Source: Oscarella lobularis (Eukaryota; Porifera; Homoscleromorpha; Homosclerophorida; Oscarellidae). Taken from it: a stretch of 64,000 bases of DNA. The stretch spans positions 1,054,001-1,118,000 of the forward strand of contig NC_089190.1 in NCBI RefSeq assembly GCF_947507565.1. The letters run 5' to 3'. Below the pieces are notes generated by a model. That model saw only the letters and a program-made list of their open reading frames with translations, did not search any database and was not told the DNA's origin. Shown here piece by piece: positions 45,486-58,400 of the stretch. The translations under genes and the position numbers were made by a program. Position 1 is the stretch's first letter, and each line of letters opens with the position of its first letter.

Positions 45486-47643
45486 TTAGGAAAACCAAGG
45501 CGTCATGTCGACTTTCAGATAGCTCGAACAGCTAACCAACAAATATTATTAGACGTATATAGAATAATGCAGTCATACCAAGCAGGACGCCAGTTCTCGC
45601 CCGCCTTGCTCTCCCAAGCCGTATACTAAACACATCCACATATGCATACTATAGATTGTATTGATTCGTTGTCTCACCATGATCTTATCGTTAGGATCAT
45701 ACGTAACGCTGAGAACGTTCGTTCCGTCGGTATTCTAAAGAAAGAAAGCCTGCACTCCGGCATTATCCGCCAAGGTAAACGACTTACGTCCATACAATCA
45801 TACGCATGATGCCCCTTGTCTCCGACAATAGCCGTTATATTAATCGCCTCCATGGGACCGACGCTGATTCCGTTGCGTTCGTACGACGTGATCGCCTCGT
45901 GAATCATAACGTAGCGTTGCATCGACCACGACGTCGGCGATTGACTCCACTCGTAGTGCTCGCGAATGATCGGGTCGTAACCGTGGTTCGTTCGCCACAC
46001 GGCCTCGGTCACGGGAAATCCGATGTGATCCGACGAGTTCGTTTCCGAATTCGTGTACAATGCATTCGCCTCTCTGTTAATTAATTAAAAGAATGAGTCG
46101 ACTGATTGCTGAAAATTCGCGACCTGCCTCGGATCGTTGTCCGGAAAGAATGCCGTGTAGTTGAACATCGTTTCCATGGCCACGGCGCAGTACTTCGATT
46201 TGTTCATTGCGTAGGCCACGGCGTCGTTACCGCTTCCGACCATGTGATTGAAACCGACGGTGTTGTTTGTATTCTCCCACAGAGATCTAAGTCGAAAAGG
46301 AGTCTGAACATTGACAAGAGAGGTGTATCGGTATCGGCGTTTCGTACCTCGCTTCTTCTAGATTGCTCGCCTTCTCCATTATGTAACGCAGACGAAGGAC
46401 CCACGGAAAACCGTTGAACGTGATTTGATCTTCTTCCAAATTGGCTTCGTGAACTGATTATCATAAAGGTTAATAACTAAACGAATTTCACTCCCAGAGT
46501 AATACCTGTTATTCCACTGGCGCTCATTCCAGCTAGAGCCCCATAGAGCGGCACAAAGCCAACCGTTGCGTGAGCGTAGGCGCCGTCTGAGGGCTTGTAG
46601 ACGGTTATCACTTTCAATTTATTGATTCCTAGAGAAAAACATAACGTAAAGCAAAGCACGCAATGGCGAGACTCTGGGCGCCGACCGCTATCTTTATTCC
46701 AGTCCAAGTTGCGAGCGGAAAACAATTTTTGATTTTCCGTTCGACTGCCCCATATGCCAAACATGGAACTAGAAGTCACAATACATATATTTATAATACA
46801 AGGCATTCTAATTAGATTAAGTCTACCATTGCCGATGAGTCACTTTTTCTTGGGACGCCTTACGAGGAAGCAAGTGAAGTGCTGACGGAAATGCTTCCCT
46901 GATGAGGATATAGAGAACGTCTTGCACATCGCCAGGCATGTTGGCGAGAACGATCGTTCTCGTTACGTAGCTGCCGCAGCCGGGGCAACCGGCGGCACTG
47001 GCGCCGTCCCGTATGCCGTCGAGTTCCTCCTTGAACGTCTCGGGCACTTGGATTGACTGAAATGCAGTGCACGTGCAATTAGTTTTACCCCGCCTTAGTC
47101 CACTCCTTCGGTTCATACTGTATTCTACCCATGAACGGCGCTACTTACCAAATAGTTGTTCCATTGCCAGTCGAGCGCAATGCCGATTACGTCGATCAGA
47201 GCCTGCAAAAGAAAGAAAGGAGAATCTCGGTTAGCGTGCGCGAGAGGTCAACAAATGCGTTCATTTTCTGGCACTTACGTCGTCGTACCAGTGCTTTCCT
47301 AGCTGCGATTTGAGGAAAGCATCGTAGATCTTCTCTATTCTGTCTCCAAAGAAAGTTCCGTAGGCGTAACCCATGTCTGCAGCCCAAGTGGCGAAAAGTC
47401 AAGAGGGAAGCGCCTCAAGCTGCGTATTTTACCGTATCGAGTGCCGACGAGCTCGACCAGATAGGGCGCAATGGCGTACGACGTCGTCGCGTTGGCAACG
47501 ATCTCGTACAGTGTCGAGTTGCCGTGCGATTGCACTTTCGTGTAGCTTTTTACGTCGACAACAGAAAGTTGAGGACCCGACGCGCAAACGAAGCCACAGG
47601 TCGCAAGGAAAGCTGTAAAAATGAGAAGAGCGGCAGTTGGCAT
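45486..47643 (-). CDS. Secreted Ntn-hydrolase of the C45 / AAT-like family
   Basis: The ATG at 47643 opens a signal peptide (MPTAALLIFTAFLATCGFV). Exons give IAPYLVELVGTRY, MGYAYGTFFGDRIEKIYDAF, LIDVIGIALDWQWNNYL, QVPETFKEELDGIRDGASAA and CPGCGSYVTRTIVLANMPG. The putative nucleophile exon starts with CSMFGIWGSRTENQKLFSAR followed by NLDWNKD. Next come AYAHATVGFVPLYGALAGMS, ASGITVHEANLEED, NTVGFNHMVGSGNDAVAYAM and HHAYDCMD; the last exon ends SSYLKVDMTPWFS at 45486. The C(S)MFG.W plus R.LDWN plus G..G.NE-like order is that of acyl-CoA:6-APA acyltransferase-like (C45) hydrolases, which self-cleave to expose the Cys. The substrate is unknown. It could be lysosomal or secreted. It is annotated here by family only. 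Confidence 0.65.
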
Positions 47644-47799
47644 CCTTAGTGAGCAGACTTATGCGGGCACGTGACGGATCAGGTGATTTGCGACAATGTT
47701 ATTGTGCTCTACTGTGCGCTCTACAAGAAGAACAATCGTACGCAAGGAAAATCATGACACAGTATGTAATATAATTGTATGTAGTGTGGTTTTGTGCGT

Positions 47800-48893
47800 C
47801 ATTTCTCGGGCTTGCCGTGACCTCCGAAGACGTCTTCTCCGTATCGTCGATGTTCCTGTCTGAGCGTGTTGTGCAGTTTGTCGAAAAAGTACGTATTGAA
47901 TCCAAAATTGCAGTGAAAGAATCTAAAGAAAATCCCATAGATTTGGACAGCCAAAAAGACACGAAAATTCGCCTACTCGTGGTGATTATCGTGAAAAGTC
48001 GAAGGCGGCTGCCACGGAAACCAAGATTCCATTTTAACCCCAGAATGGTCGACGAGGCCAAAATAGTAGATATAGAGAAGCACGACAACATAGGCACCGG
48101 CATAAATCTCAAACCAACCAAACAGCGGCAAAATCAAATAACTCTGATACAACAAAATTTCCAATTTAGTCATTGCGACAGAAGCGAAAGCGGTCGGCGA
48201 ATGATATCGATGGTGATGCTTGTGAAAGCGCTTGTAAAGGTAAGGCGTGTGCCAGAGTCGATGCGTGTAGTAGGATATCGCTTCGACGTAGAAGAAAAAG
48301 GCGACAGTCGATAAGACGAGATAGAGGAGACTTCTATGAGAGAAGTCGAAGTAGAGCGTCGTTTGTCCGCCTCTGTAGACGTAGGTAGCCGTGAGACCCG
48401 ATACGACGCCGAGTAGCGTCATATTCGTTATTCCCACGCCGATTTCGTGCTTCGCATTTTCCGGCGTCAGAAAGCGTCGGGGTTGGCATTTCCATTCGTG
48501 CGCTTCGGAACGTCTTGCAACGTAGTAACAATAGTGAAAGTATGCGCTGACTACGATAAGTATTCCTTGCGAGGAGACGATCGATGTCGTCACGAAGAAG
48601 AGAACATCCAACGGCAGGTCTGAGGCGCCTTTGATGGCGTCGGACTGTTGCGGGGAACTTCCATTGTCGATGACGCGATTTGGTTCGAAATCGGTCTTTA
48701 TAGACTGTGTTAGTAAGAGAAAAATCAATACAATGTCTCCTAAATGTAAGAGATGCCTTAGTTTAGTATACTACTAAAAGATGATTTCCTGCTTTGACGA
48801 ATATATGTACCGCGTAAAGCGCACCCTACAACAACTGTTAGAATTGTAAGAAGGCTCGATTTCAGAGCGCTGATCGCCAGCATGGAAACCTTC
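47800..48893 (-). CDS. Fatty acid hydroxylase / sterol desaturase superfamily membrane enzyme
   Basis: Three exons: a start exon (ATG 48893, MLAISALKSSLLTILTVVVG), a long exon from about 48742 (DIVLIFLLLTQSIKTDF) to about 47985, and a final exon ending at 47800. Several hydrophobic membrane segments are present (DVLFFVTTSIVSSQGILIVV, LLYLVLSTVAFFFYVEAISY, YAGAYVVVLLYIYYFGLV). Three histidine clusters that bind the di-iron centre are clear: THRLWH, HKHHHRYHSP and HDNHHE. The tail FFHCNFGFNTYFFDKLHNTL and the ending YGEDVFGGHGKPEK are characteristic of the superfamily. It probably oxidises a lipid or sterol in the ER. I cannot separate C5-desaturase, C4-methyl oxidase and FAXDC2-like functions by eye. 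A 55-nt intron splits HDNHHE|FFHCN. Confidence 0.8.
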
Positions 48894-48973
48894 CAGAAAA
48901 ATCTTCCGTGGGGCTGGGGAGGAGCTGGGGTGTGGATAGGTCTATCCGGGGGTTTGTGGTCAAATTAATTTGA

Positions 48974-49285
48974 TTATCGAATTGAGGCGTTGACCGTTGA
49001 GATCATTTTCGAGGAGTTGTCATCTCCTGCTTGAAAATCACTGTAGAGCTTGGAATCGAACAGGAGAGGCGACAATTTCAAAAGTTCGAACCGACCGCCG
49101 TTCTCGATCTACAGCGTGTAAATTCTTGATAAACAACTGAAAGGAGGTGGAGACCAGAAGACGCGAAGAAACTGCAGGTTGGGGTAATAGCCTTTACCAA
49201 CCCAATTCACATGTGCTCCCCATTTTATCGCGTTTCCTTGTGACGACAACTTGAAGCCTCGGGCATAACGTTGCAGTGGCCGCTG
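48974..49285 (-). CDS. Small unrecognised gene, two exons visible
   Basis: An exon preceded by an acceptor (TGTGCAG, exon from 49285) encodes QRPLQRYARGFKLSSQGNAI and KWGAHVNWVGKGYYPNLQFLR. A donor GTCTTC and acceptor CTGTAG (intron about 50 nt) would join it to IENGGRFELLKLSPLLFDSK, then LYSDFQAGDDNSSKMISTVN and ASIR, with a stop at 48974. Both parts read like real protein with aromatic and charged mix. A start exon upstream must exist but only short candidates such as the ATG near 49312 are seen. It would be a small basic protein of around 90 residues. I do not recognise the family, and the model could be wrong. Confidence 0.4.
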
Positions 49286-49479
49286 CTGCACACGAACTTT
49301 AGCAGTCGTTCATTGGCAACTAAATATACTACAGTCGAACAATGTTTCACGACCATTAGAAGGACATTGTCGTTATATGTGGCCTCCGTGTGTACTGTAG
49401 ACTGAGAAGGCTCCGCCCACTTTTACTGCTGCGAGTGTCATAACACCTCTTTTCATAGGTTGTGTGTGAACTCAACAGA
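49286..49479. promoter_or_regulatory. Upstream region of ADGRV1, probably bidirectional
   Basis: About 190 nt separates the first visible exon of the small minus-strand gene from the ADGRV1 start at 49480. It should contain the ADGRV1 promoter and 5' UTR and perhaps the missing first exon of the small gene. No specific site is claimed. Confidence 0.4.
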
Positions 49480-52400
49480 ATGTTTCTGCAAGGTGCGCAA
49501 CTAATATTATTTTTGTTTTTCTATCATCCCGTATATGCGACAGACTTTTGGGTGTTTCTTCTGCTTTTTCTACGCTTGAGTGACGTCTGTCAGGCAGATG
49601 GAGCGACAAACGGCGTCATAGCGTTCGAAAAGGGGTCGATAACGGTCGACGAGACCGCAGGATCGATTCCTATCAAGGTCGTTCGTACTGGAGCGACGGC
49701 CGGATCGTTCGTCGTCATCGTCGCCGTATGATGCACGAAGCCATACAAAAATTCGCCCCCCGAATTCGAACTCTTCTCCCCAGATAAAGGAATCGGCTGC
49801 CAAAGCCGATTTCGTCAGTACGGCGAAGAATCTCCTTTTCGGCGACGGCGACACGGAGAAGACGGCGACGTTCGAAGTGATAGACGACGACGTGCCCGAA
49901 GACGACGAGACGTTTACGATCGAACTGTCCGTCTCGCAAAGCGCGCCCGCCGTGCCCGCCTACGGCAGTCCGCGTTCGCTTCTCTTGACCGTGACGAAGA
50001 ACGACGATCCGAATGGCATCGTGCGCTTCGAAACGGTACGAAATGAGAGACATCTGTACGTGGTGGGGCCCCTTTCCTCTCGCAGACGTCCTTCTACAAA
50101 AAAATGCATTTAGACTTTAGATACTAGTGTCATTGCTTATTATGAGTCACGTATTCACTAGATTGTGTTCGCCTTGCATTATTAATTATTTAATTAATTA
50201 AATACGTCGTTTGCGCTATTAGACTTTTCTTTTCTCATCTGTTCTTTCTAGAAATCGGTGGTCGTGCATGAGATGGACGTGGCGAGTCCGGCTCGCTTTA
50301 CCGTCACACGCGATCGCGGTCAAGTCGGCGACATTACCATCGCTTGGGAAATCGCGAATCCGGGATCGAACTTCGTCAATTCCACGGGCTCGGTCACCAT
50401 TTCCAACGGCCAAAGCGAGGGAACGCTCACAATAGAAGTCGCTCCGGACGACGAACCGGAACCGGAAAAGCAGTTCACCGTTCGACTGACCAGAGTAACG
50501 GCGGGAGGAGCGACACTAAACTCGACTCAAACGGCCCTGCAAGCGACGCTGATCATTCCCTTCAACGACAGCCCGATACGATTTAGCTCTTCGACGTACA
50601 CAACCGAAGAAGGACTGAACGCCGTTCTCAACGTGACGCGTGGCGTGACAACCGACGGACGGTTCTTGGGTTCAGAGAGCGTGGCCGTGCTAACCACGGT
50701 CGCGTACGCGACACGTCAAAGCGGGACAGCGACGTCTAACCAAGACTATACTGCCGTCACAGATACGATAACATTTGCCGTCGGTGAGAGCTGGAAACTA
50801 GTGACGATCGCCATTACCGACGATCCGACGCCGGAAGCGTCTGAAACGTTTTCCGTCGACCTGCTTTCTACGACGCCCGGCACGGTGCTTGTTTCGCCTC
50901 GCAATGCAACGGTGACGATAAAGGGAAGCGATTACGTGAGCTTCGCTTCGTCGTCGAGTTTGACGATTGACGAGGATTCGGCGGATCGAAGTGCGCGCGT
51001 CGACGTCGTTCGAACGGGCGGCGTCGACGGTCGCGTGGAAGTGCGCTGGGAAGTGAGAGAGACGGACGACGGCGCGTTGGCGACGAACGAGTTCGTCGTC
51101 GCTTCGTCGTCGATCGTCTTTGGCGATGGCGTCTCGGCGGCGTCGATTGTTGTCGCCGTTCGGCCGGACGTCGTTCCCGAAGTTGCGAGACGTTTTAATT
51201 TGACTCTGGTGTCGGTGACTGGAAACGCTCGATTGGCCGCCGGTGCCGACGAGGGAGCGACGTCGCTGGGAATTCTCGTGCCGGATAACGACGACGCGTA
51301 CGGCGTGATCGACTTGGCTCCCAATCATACGATATCAAACGTAAGAGAAAAAAAAGACTTTGTTCTCGTTGTCCTCTTTAGAATGTTTTGCTATAGAATC
51401 CGAGAGAGCTTCGCGTTCGGATTCTTCGTTCCGGCGGATTGATTGGAGATATTTCGGTTTCTTACTCCACCGTCTATTTTCCGAAGGGAGCAGGTTCGTC
51501 CGGCGGAATACGGTCGTTCGTAGCGTCTTCCGGCACTGTCGAGTTTCGCCAAGGCGTGCGAGAAGTGACGACGAGTGACGTCATTGCAAGCGACGCCTTT
51601 CTGGAAGTCGGCTCTTCGTTCAACGTAACCTTGACCGGAGTATCTCTAAGGAAAGGTAAGGATTCCTTCTCATCAGTTTAAATAGCACGTTCTTGATATA
51701 TCTACTACGAATTTTTTATTTCAAAGTACAATTGCCACTTTTTTAGCTGTATCCAATCCTGTACCGAAGTCTCCTCGTCTGGGCGACGTGGTATCCGGGT
51801 CGGTCATTGTAACACCGTCGTCTGGAAATGGTGCCGTCGGATTTGCTCTGAGCACTGCGACTGCTAGCGAACCCGAAGATTTGAATCTCGTCGTAACACG
51901 CGAAGGAGCCTACGGAAAGGCATCGATTACGTGGGTCGTCCGTTCAGCGCCCGACTCGAGTTTTTCTCCTGTTGACGACGTGGCCTCGTCTACCGATACA
52001 GTCGTCCTAAACGACGGTGAGTGCTAATTAATTAAAGGTTTGTATTTTATACATAACTGTTATTTTATCTAGGTGACTTTCAAGTCAGTTTCGTCGTCAA
52101 AATTCTCGCCGACAACGCAGCGGAACTGGAGGAGCAGTTTGACGTCGAATTGACGTCAATTGCGGAAGGCTTACCTCAGCGCATCGATTCAGCACGAGTA
52201 CGAAATGATTTATTCATTATTTGTATTGAATTCCCTCTTGCGCAGAATTCGATCCGTGTCACTATACTTCCCAATGGAAATCCGGGTGGCGTCTTTCGGT
52301 TTTCGAACCGGTCTCAAGGCCCTTTTTCTATTGCCGTACGCGCCTTCTCTTATTTGTAGCCTTCGTTGACGTTTCTCTATAGGAAAGCATCTTCGCTTTT

Positions 52401-55400
52401 CAAGTTCTATTCATAGAGCGCATTAACGGCAGTCTGACGGACGAGACGCTCGAATACGTCATCGTCGGCGGCGACAACGACTTCAACGATCCTCGTGGAA
52501 AGTTGCCGTTTCTGAAAGGGAAAACGTCGGGGGAACTCGTCGTGAGTCCCGTTGACGACAACGTTCCAGAGGTAAGTTTTACACGCCGTTTGCTGCGTTT
52601 CTCTGATGTGATGTTTTGTGCTTTAGATCAATGAGTCTTTTTCAATTGAGCTAAAGCTGCCGTCTTCGTCGATGGCAAGGCTCGGCCATCCATCAGCCGT
52701 CAACGTCACCATCGCGCGAAATGACGATCCTAATGGAGTCATTCGATTTGCTCCGAATTCGTTGGCTGTCACCATAGGTACGATCGTCGAACGCGTGACC
52801 TTAATTATTAGTTAATAATCTTATCCATTTCTTTAGATGAAACCCCTAATGGAGCTCTAACGCCGACGTCGGCTTCGCTAATTGTCCAACGAGATCGCGG
52901 ATTGTTTGGAAGTGTCTCGGTTCGGTTCAACGTAACAGCACGTTTCCCGTCGTACAACGTCGACTCGCAACTCGCTCAGGCTCCGATGACGGGCGTTCTG
53001 GACTTCCCACAGGACGTCAACGAAGCTCGCATCACTCTCTCGTCGTTGCCCGACGATATCACGGAAACCGCTCAAATTTACGACGTCTCGCTTCACTCCG
53101 TGACCGGCGGCGCGAAACTCTCCAGTCGACCTCTCGACATCGCGGCCGTCTTCACCATCGCCGCCAACGACGACGAAATCGAGTTCGCCTCGTCGGCCGT
53201 CGCCGTCGACGAAGGCGCGACGCTGAATCTCACCGTACTTCGTCTCGGACGACTCAGCGGCGAGGCCGTGATTCGGTATCAAATCGTCGACACGACCGCC
53301 GCTAGTGGCATGGACTATCAAGACCTGTCTGGAGGCTCGATTCGCTTTGCGGACGGCGACGATAAGCAAGTTATATCGATTCGTATTGTGAACGACAGTG
53401 TTGCTGAAGACAAGGAGGTGTTCAGCGTTTCCTTGGTCTTCGCTACTGGGGACGTCGTACTCGGCGGACAGACTCAAGCCGATGTGACGATTATAGCTAA
53501 TGACGACACCAACGTCATTCAGTTCGCCGACTCGTCTTTGAGTGAAACGGTCGAGGAGGGATCAACGACAAAAATTAGGTGCAATGAAAAAAATTCGTTA
53601 ATTTTTCTTATATATCGTTATTTAGTGTCGATCGGCTTCGGACGACAGCAGGTCGCGTTTCTGTTTTATGGGCGGTTGTAAATTCTAAAACCGATGCTCT
53701 GTCTCCCTCTGGCGAGGACTTTGTCAGTACGACGGGCGTTCTCGTTTTTAAAGACGAAGAAACTCGGGCTACGATCTCGCTTGACGCGATTGCGGACGGA
53801 CTCCCGGAGCTGGACGAACTGTTCATCGTTCGACTAACGGCGATCCTTCCTAATCGGACTCAGATAGCGCGTTTGGGCTCCCAACTCAGTGCCAACGTCA
53901 CAATTTCAAAGAACGACGACGCAAACGGAGTGATACGCTTGGACGATCGAATGGTCAATTTGCCCGAAGATGCAGACTCTGGCGGCGTCACTCCCGGCTC
54001 AGTAAACGTTTCTGTGAGCAGACAGAGGGGTTTGTTCGGAGAAGTCAAGGTAAACCAAAATAAATCAATTAATCATCTACAATATGAATCTTTTGACGCT
54101 TTGTGAAGGCTTTGTGGAGCGTGTATCCTCGTAATCTTACGAATCTTGCGCGTTTCGTCGATCTTTTGTTCGTAACTCAGTTGGGAGAAGGGGTCGTCGA
54201 CGTATCGGAGAAGGATCGACGGCCCGGCTCCGAAACAACATCTTGGTCCTTCGACGGAAGACCTTTGGTTTCCGGGGGAATAACTCCCGTGTCACAGCAT
54301 CCCGCTGTCGCTGACATAGCGTCGGGTTTTTCGATTTCTGCGTGGGTAAAACCTGCCGGCGCGGCGACGGGCGTTCTACTTATGAAAGGAGATTCTGAAG
54401 ATATTGGAACTCGATACTACGGACTGACTCTCGCCAATCGGACCAACTCCCAATTAGCGATTGTTTTCGACTATTTGCCGGGTGATCAGAAGGTAAAAAT
54501 CGACTCCTAAGTTCTTCAAGGCTAGCTAGAGAAAACTTTTAGGCCGGTTTTCGAAGCGTGGAAGCAGTTGTACCGCATTCGGCTATTCTTGACGGCCAGT
54601 GGCATCACATTGCTGTCAGCGTAGGACCTCAGGCGAAACAAGGGCAAGCGGACTTTTACCTGGACGGCAAACTGCGTTCTTCAAAGTACGTACATTGGTA
54701 CTCTTACGTTTAATGTTTTATCATTTATTAATAGAGTGTTGCAAGACGTTCAAGTTGCTGACGACAGCGACGGCGATTTGGTGGTCGGTGCTCAATTGGA
54801 TGGGATGCTCAACTACGTAGGACTCATGCAAGACTTGCGAATCTACTCCAATCAACTTACATCAGAGTAGGAGTATTCTCAACCATGCAGACGCTCTTTG
54901 CAAAGCGATCTTTCAATCTATAGGGAAGTTGCGACTATTGGAACAGATCGCCTTGCTTTGGCGTTCACTCCTGTCGCCGGTGTCGTGACGTTTCCAGCGG
55001 GATTTAATCAAGACGTCATCCAGTTCACCGCTACGAGTGATCTCATTCCCGAGATGGACGAATTTTTCACGCTTTCGCTTCAAGAGGCGACCGGCGGTGC
55101 GGCACTGAATACGACGACAACAACAGAAATATTGCGTAAAGCACCTTACGCCGCACTTTCATTCCCTCACTCCTACGTCATTCTTTCTAGTAATGAGAAG
55201 CGATAACGCCAACGGCCTTTTCAGATTTTCGAATACGAGTAGACTGGTAGCGCCCGGCGAGCCGGCCCAACTGACGATAACCGTCGAGAGACAAAAGGGA
55301 ACGTTCGGCACGGCGAACGTCGACTGGGACGTCAGACAGATTCTCCCGAACGTGGATCCGTATCCCTTGGCGTCGACCGACTTCGACCAGCCTAGCGGAA

Positions 55401-58400
55401 CGCTCGTCTTCAAGCCCAACGTCGCGTTCGCCGATCTCGTACTCAATGTGACGGCCGATCGAGTTCCCGAACTCGACGAGAACTTCGTCGTCACGTTGCT
55501 GTCGGCGTCGCCCGCCGACGGGCACGTCGGCAGTTCGAGCACGAGCGACGCGAGCGTCGATCCGACGCGGAACGCGTTGAACGCGACCGTCGAGAAGAAC
55601 GATGATCCTTACGGAGTATTGGAATTCACCGTCGATGTACCGCCTAGTCCCGCCGATCCGACTACCGTTCCTGCGACGATGGCGCCTGAGATTCAAGTAG
55701 ATGAGACCGATGGTACGGTGACTTTGACTGTCGTGCGCGCCAACGGACTCAACGGTGTCGTCAATGTTGAATATCGGACTGCTGATGGAAGTGCTGTCAG
55801 TGGGAAGGACTACGCGGCTGCTGCCGGGAGACTTGTGTTTGCGGATCAGGAACGATTCAAACGGATAACGATAACGTTGATTGACAACGGAGTGCCGGAA
55901 TTAGAAAAGGTGTTCTCTGTTCGCCTGGAAAATCAAGGCGGAGGTAAAATAGCGCGTGTCGATTTTGATATTTTATAATGATTTGATTTAGTTCCTGGGA
56001 AGCCGGTTCTTGGTGTTGGAAAGGACATCAAGATTCGGATTCGGCCGAGCGACGACGCGTTTGGTGTCGTCGCTTTCAGTCGGAATTCGCTCTCCGTTTC
56101 GACGAACGAGATGACGGCGCCGGTTGCGTTGAACGTTCAGCGTACGGGCGGAACTCTCGGTCCTATCGTCGTGTATTGGGAAGCCGAGCAACAAAACGCG
56201 GCCCACGATTTAAGTCCGTCAATGGGGAACGTAACTCTGGACACAGGAGTGCAATCGGCAACGATAAGCGTTGTCGTACGCCAAGATTCGGTTAGAAAAT
56301 GTCTCAATAGATATACGATAATCCGATAAAGATACATACTATTGGAAAATTAATGATGTCTTTTTTTAGGTTCCGGAACTTGATGAAATCTTCACCATTC
56401 GTCTAGTGAGCGTGTCTGGCGGCGGGGCTTTGAGTACTGCCGGCGACGTCGTGTCGACCATCAGCGTTTCATCGAGCGACGATCCTCACGGCGTTTTCGT
56501 CTTTACGCCGGGGAATCGTCCGTTGAGAGTGGTCGAGGCGAATCGGATGATAACGCTCACCGTGATACGCGAGTTCGGAACGATTGGCAGCGTGGACGTG
56601 GAGTGGGAAACGATCGCTAGCTCGCCGTCAAGAAAGTAAGTAAAGTAGAATCTACATCGCCACGCTGATCAACTTTTTTTCTAACGTAGCATTGCTGCTG
56701 CTCAATTTGACTACCTCTCGAATTTCGGACGACTGAGTTTCGCCGACGGAGATCGCGAGAAGACGTTGAACATCACCGTGAATGACGACAACATTCCTGA
56801 GCTCGACGAATCATTTTTTGTTCGCTTGATCTCTTCCACCCTAACAGGGGGCCAAACCTCAAGTAAAAAAGAAACAAAATTAACTTTTCCTTGATTAAAG
56901 ACGTTTATATGTCGCAGACAACACGTTTCCTCGTATCGGTTCGCCGGGAGGAACTGCTGAAGTTGTTATTTTGGAAAACGATGACGCTCGGGGCGTGATG
57001 GAATTATCTACGCCTGCTCTCACGGTAGCCGAGAACGTGCTCAGCGCTTCCTTCCTTTCTGTTAGACGACGTGAAGGAACATTTGGAAATGTGAGTTATC
57101 TAAAGGCTTTTGACTCGTTCGTTGATTTTTCTTCGTCGTGTAGGCAACCGTTTCTTGGACGGCGACAGATGGTTCTGCAAAAGGAGGATTCGACTACTCT
57201 CCCAATAGTGGAAGCGTCGTGTTTCAAGAAGGGGAGTCTACGGCCTTTGTGCCCTTGCGAATAGTCAACGATCAATTGCCGGAGTTCAACGAAGATTTCA
57301 CAGTTCGATTGACCGACGCGGGAGCGGCGCGACTCGGAAGTCAGACGGTGACGACGGTCACAATCGAGCAGAACGACGATCCAAACGGCGCATTTGGTAG
57401 AAAAATATTTGAGTGCCATTTTTTTCTTTTTCGTGACTTTTTCTCCTTCGGTGTAGAATTTTCGGATTCGTCGTTGAACTTCGTCGTCGACGAACCGGAC
57501 GTAGGCTCGACTCGCATAACGTTTACATTGAAGAGATCTGGTGGTTCCACGGGAGTGGTATCCGTTCATTACGAAGCGACTATAGATGGTATCTTTCGAA
57601 GAGACGCGCGCGCCTTCGCGGAAGACGTTAGGCCTTTTGTGTTACAGGTGTTTTGGCTACCAACGACGTCAATATTCCTCAAAAGGACATTTTCTTTCTC
57701 TCGGGCCAATTCTCAACTACTTTCAGCTTGGAGATTTTGGCCGACGATGATCGAGAAGCCAGAGAGGTTGTTCCCAATCCCCGGCAAGTTGTGCAATTTG
57801 GAATTTTTTTGTTTTATTAGCTTCTAATGGTGAACTTGACGTCGGCCACGATGTCCGTTCCGGGAATTCCGAGAATTGGGACGAATCGACTTTCCGTCGT
57901 CGAAATTCGAGGAAACGATGCTCCTCACGGATTTTTCGAATTTAATCAAACTCAGTATGTCGTCGACGAGCAGTCGTCTAACGCCTACGTTCTACTTTCA
58001 CTGGAAAGAACGTAATAAATCTATATGCATGCATGTTATTTTTTGGAGCGTTATTTATCGTTTTACTTTGGCAGTCTCGGTCTCATTGGTGCCGTCCAAG
58101 TCGCCTACCAAACCCGCCGGATCGAGAATTCGGTGCAAGCGGCAAACATCGGACAAAGGTCGTTGGAGTTTTTCTCTTCGCCTATCTTAGGCCGCCTCTT
58201 GTCGTCCTACAACCAACCGCCACCCAGCTCTTTTACACTCGAGGGCTGCGCCGCTCAATGTTTGGACGAGCCTCTGTGTCTATCGTTCAGCTTCAGCGGC
58301 ACGACGAAAGCCTGCGAACGACACACCCAATTTCGAACCGATTCGGGCGCCAATTTTCAAAGCGATCAATTCTTATTTCTCTTTTACGAAAAGAACGTGA

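Noticed and set aside
50798-51328. Long antisense open frame opposite ADGRV1 (also 55187-55696, 58751-59455, 60847-61311)
   Set aside because: The sense strand clearly encodes Calx-beta or EAR sequence. The antisense products are Arg/Asp/Val-rich shadows caused by the GTCGTCGAC-like codon bias and have no domain.
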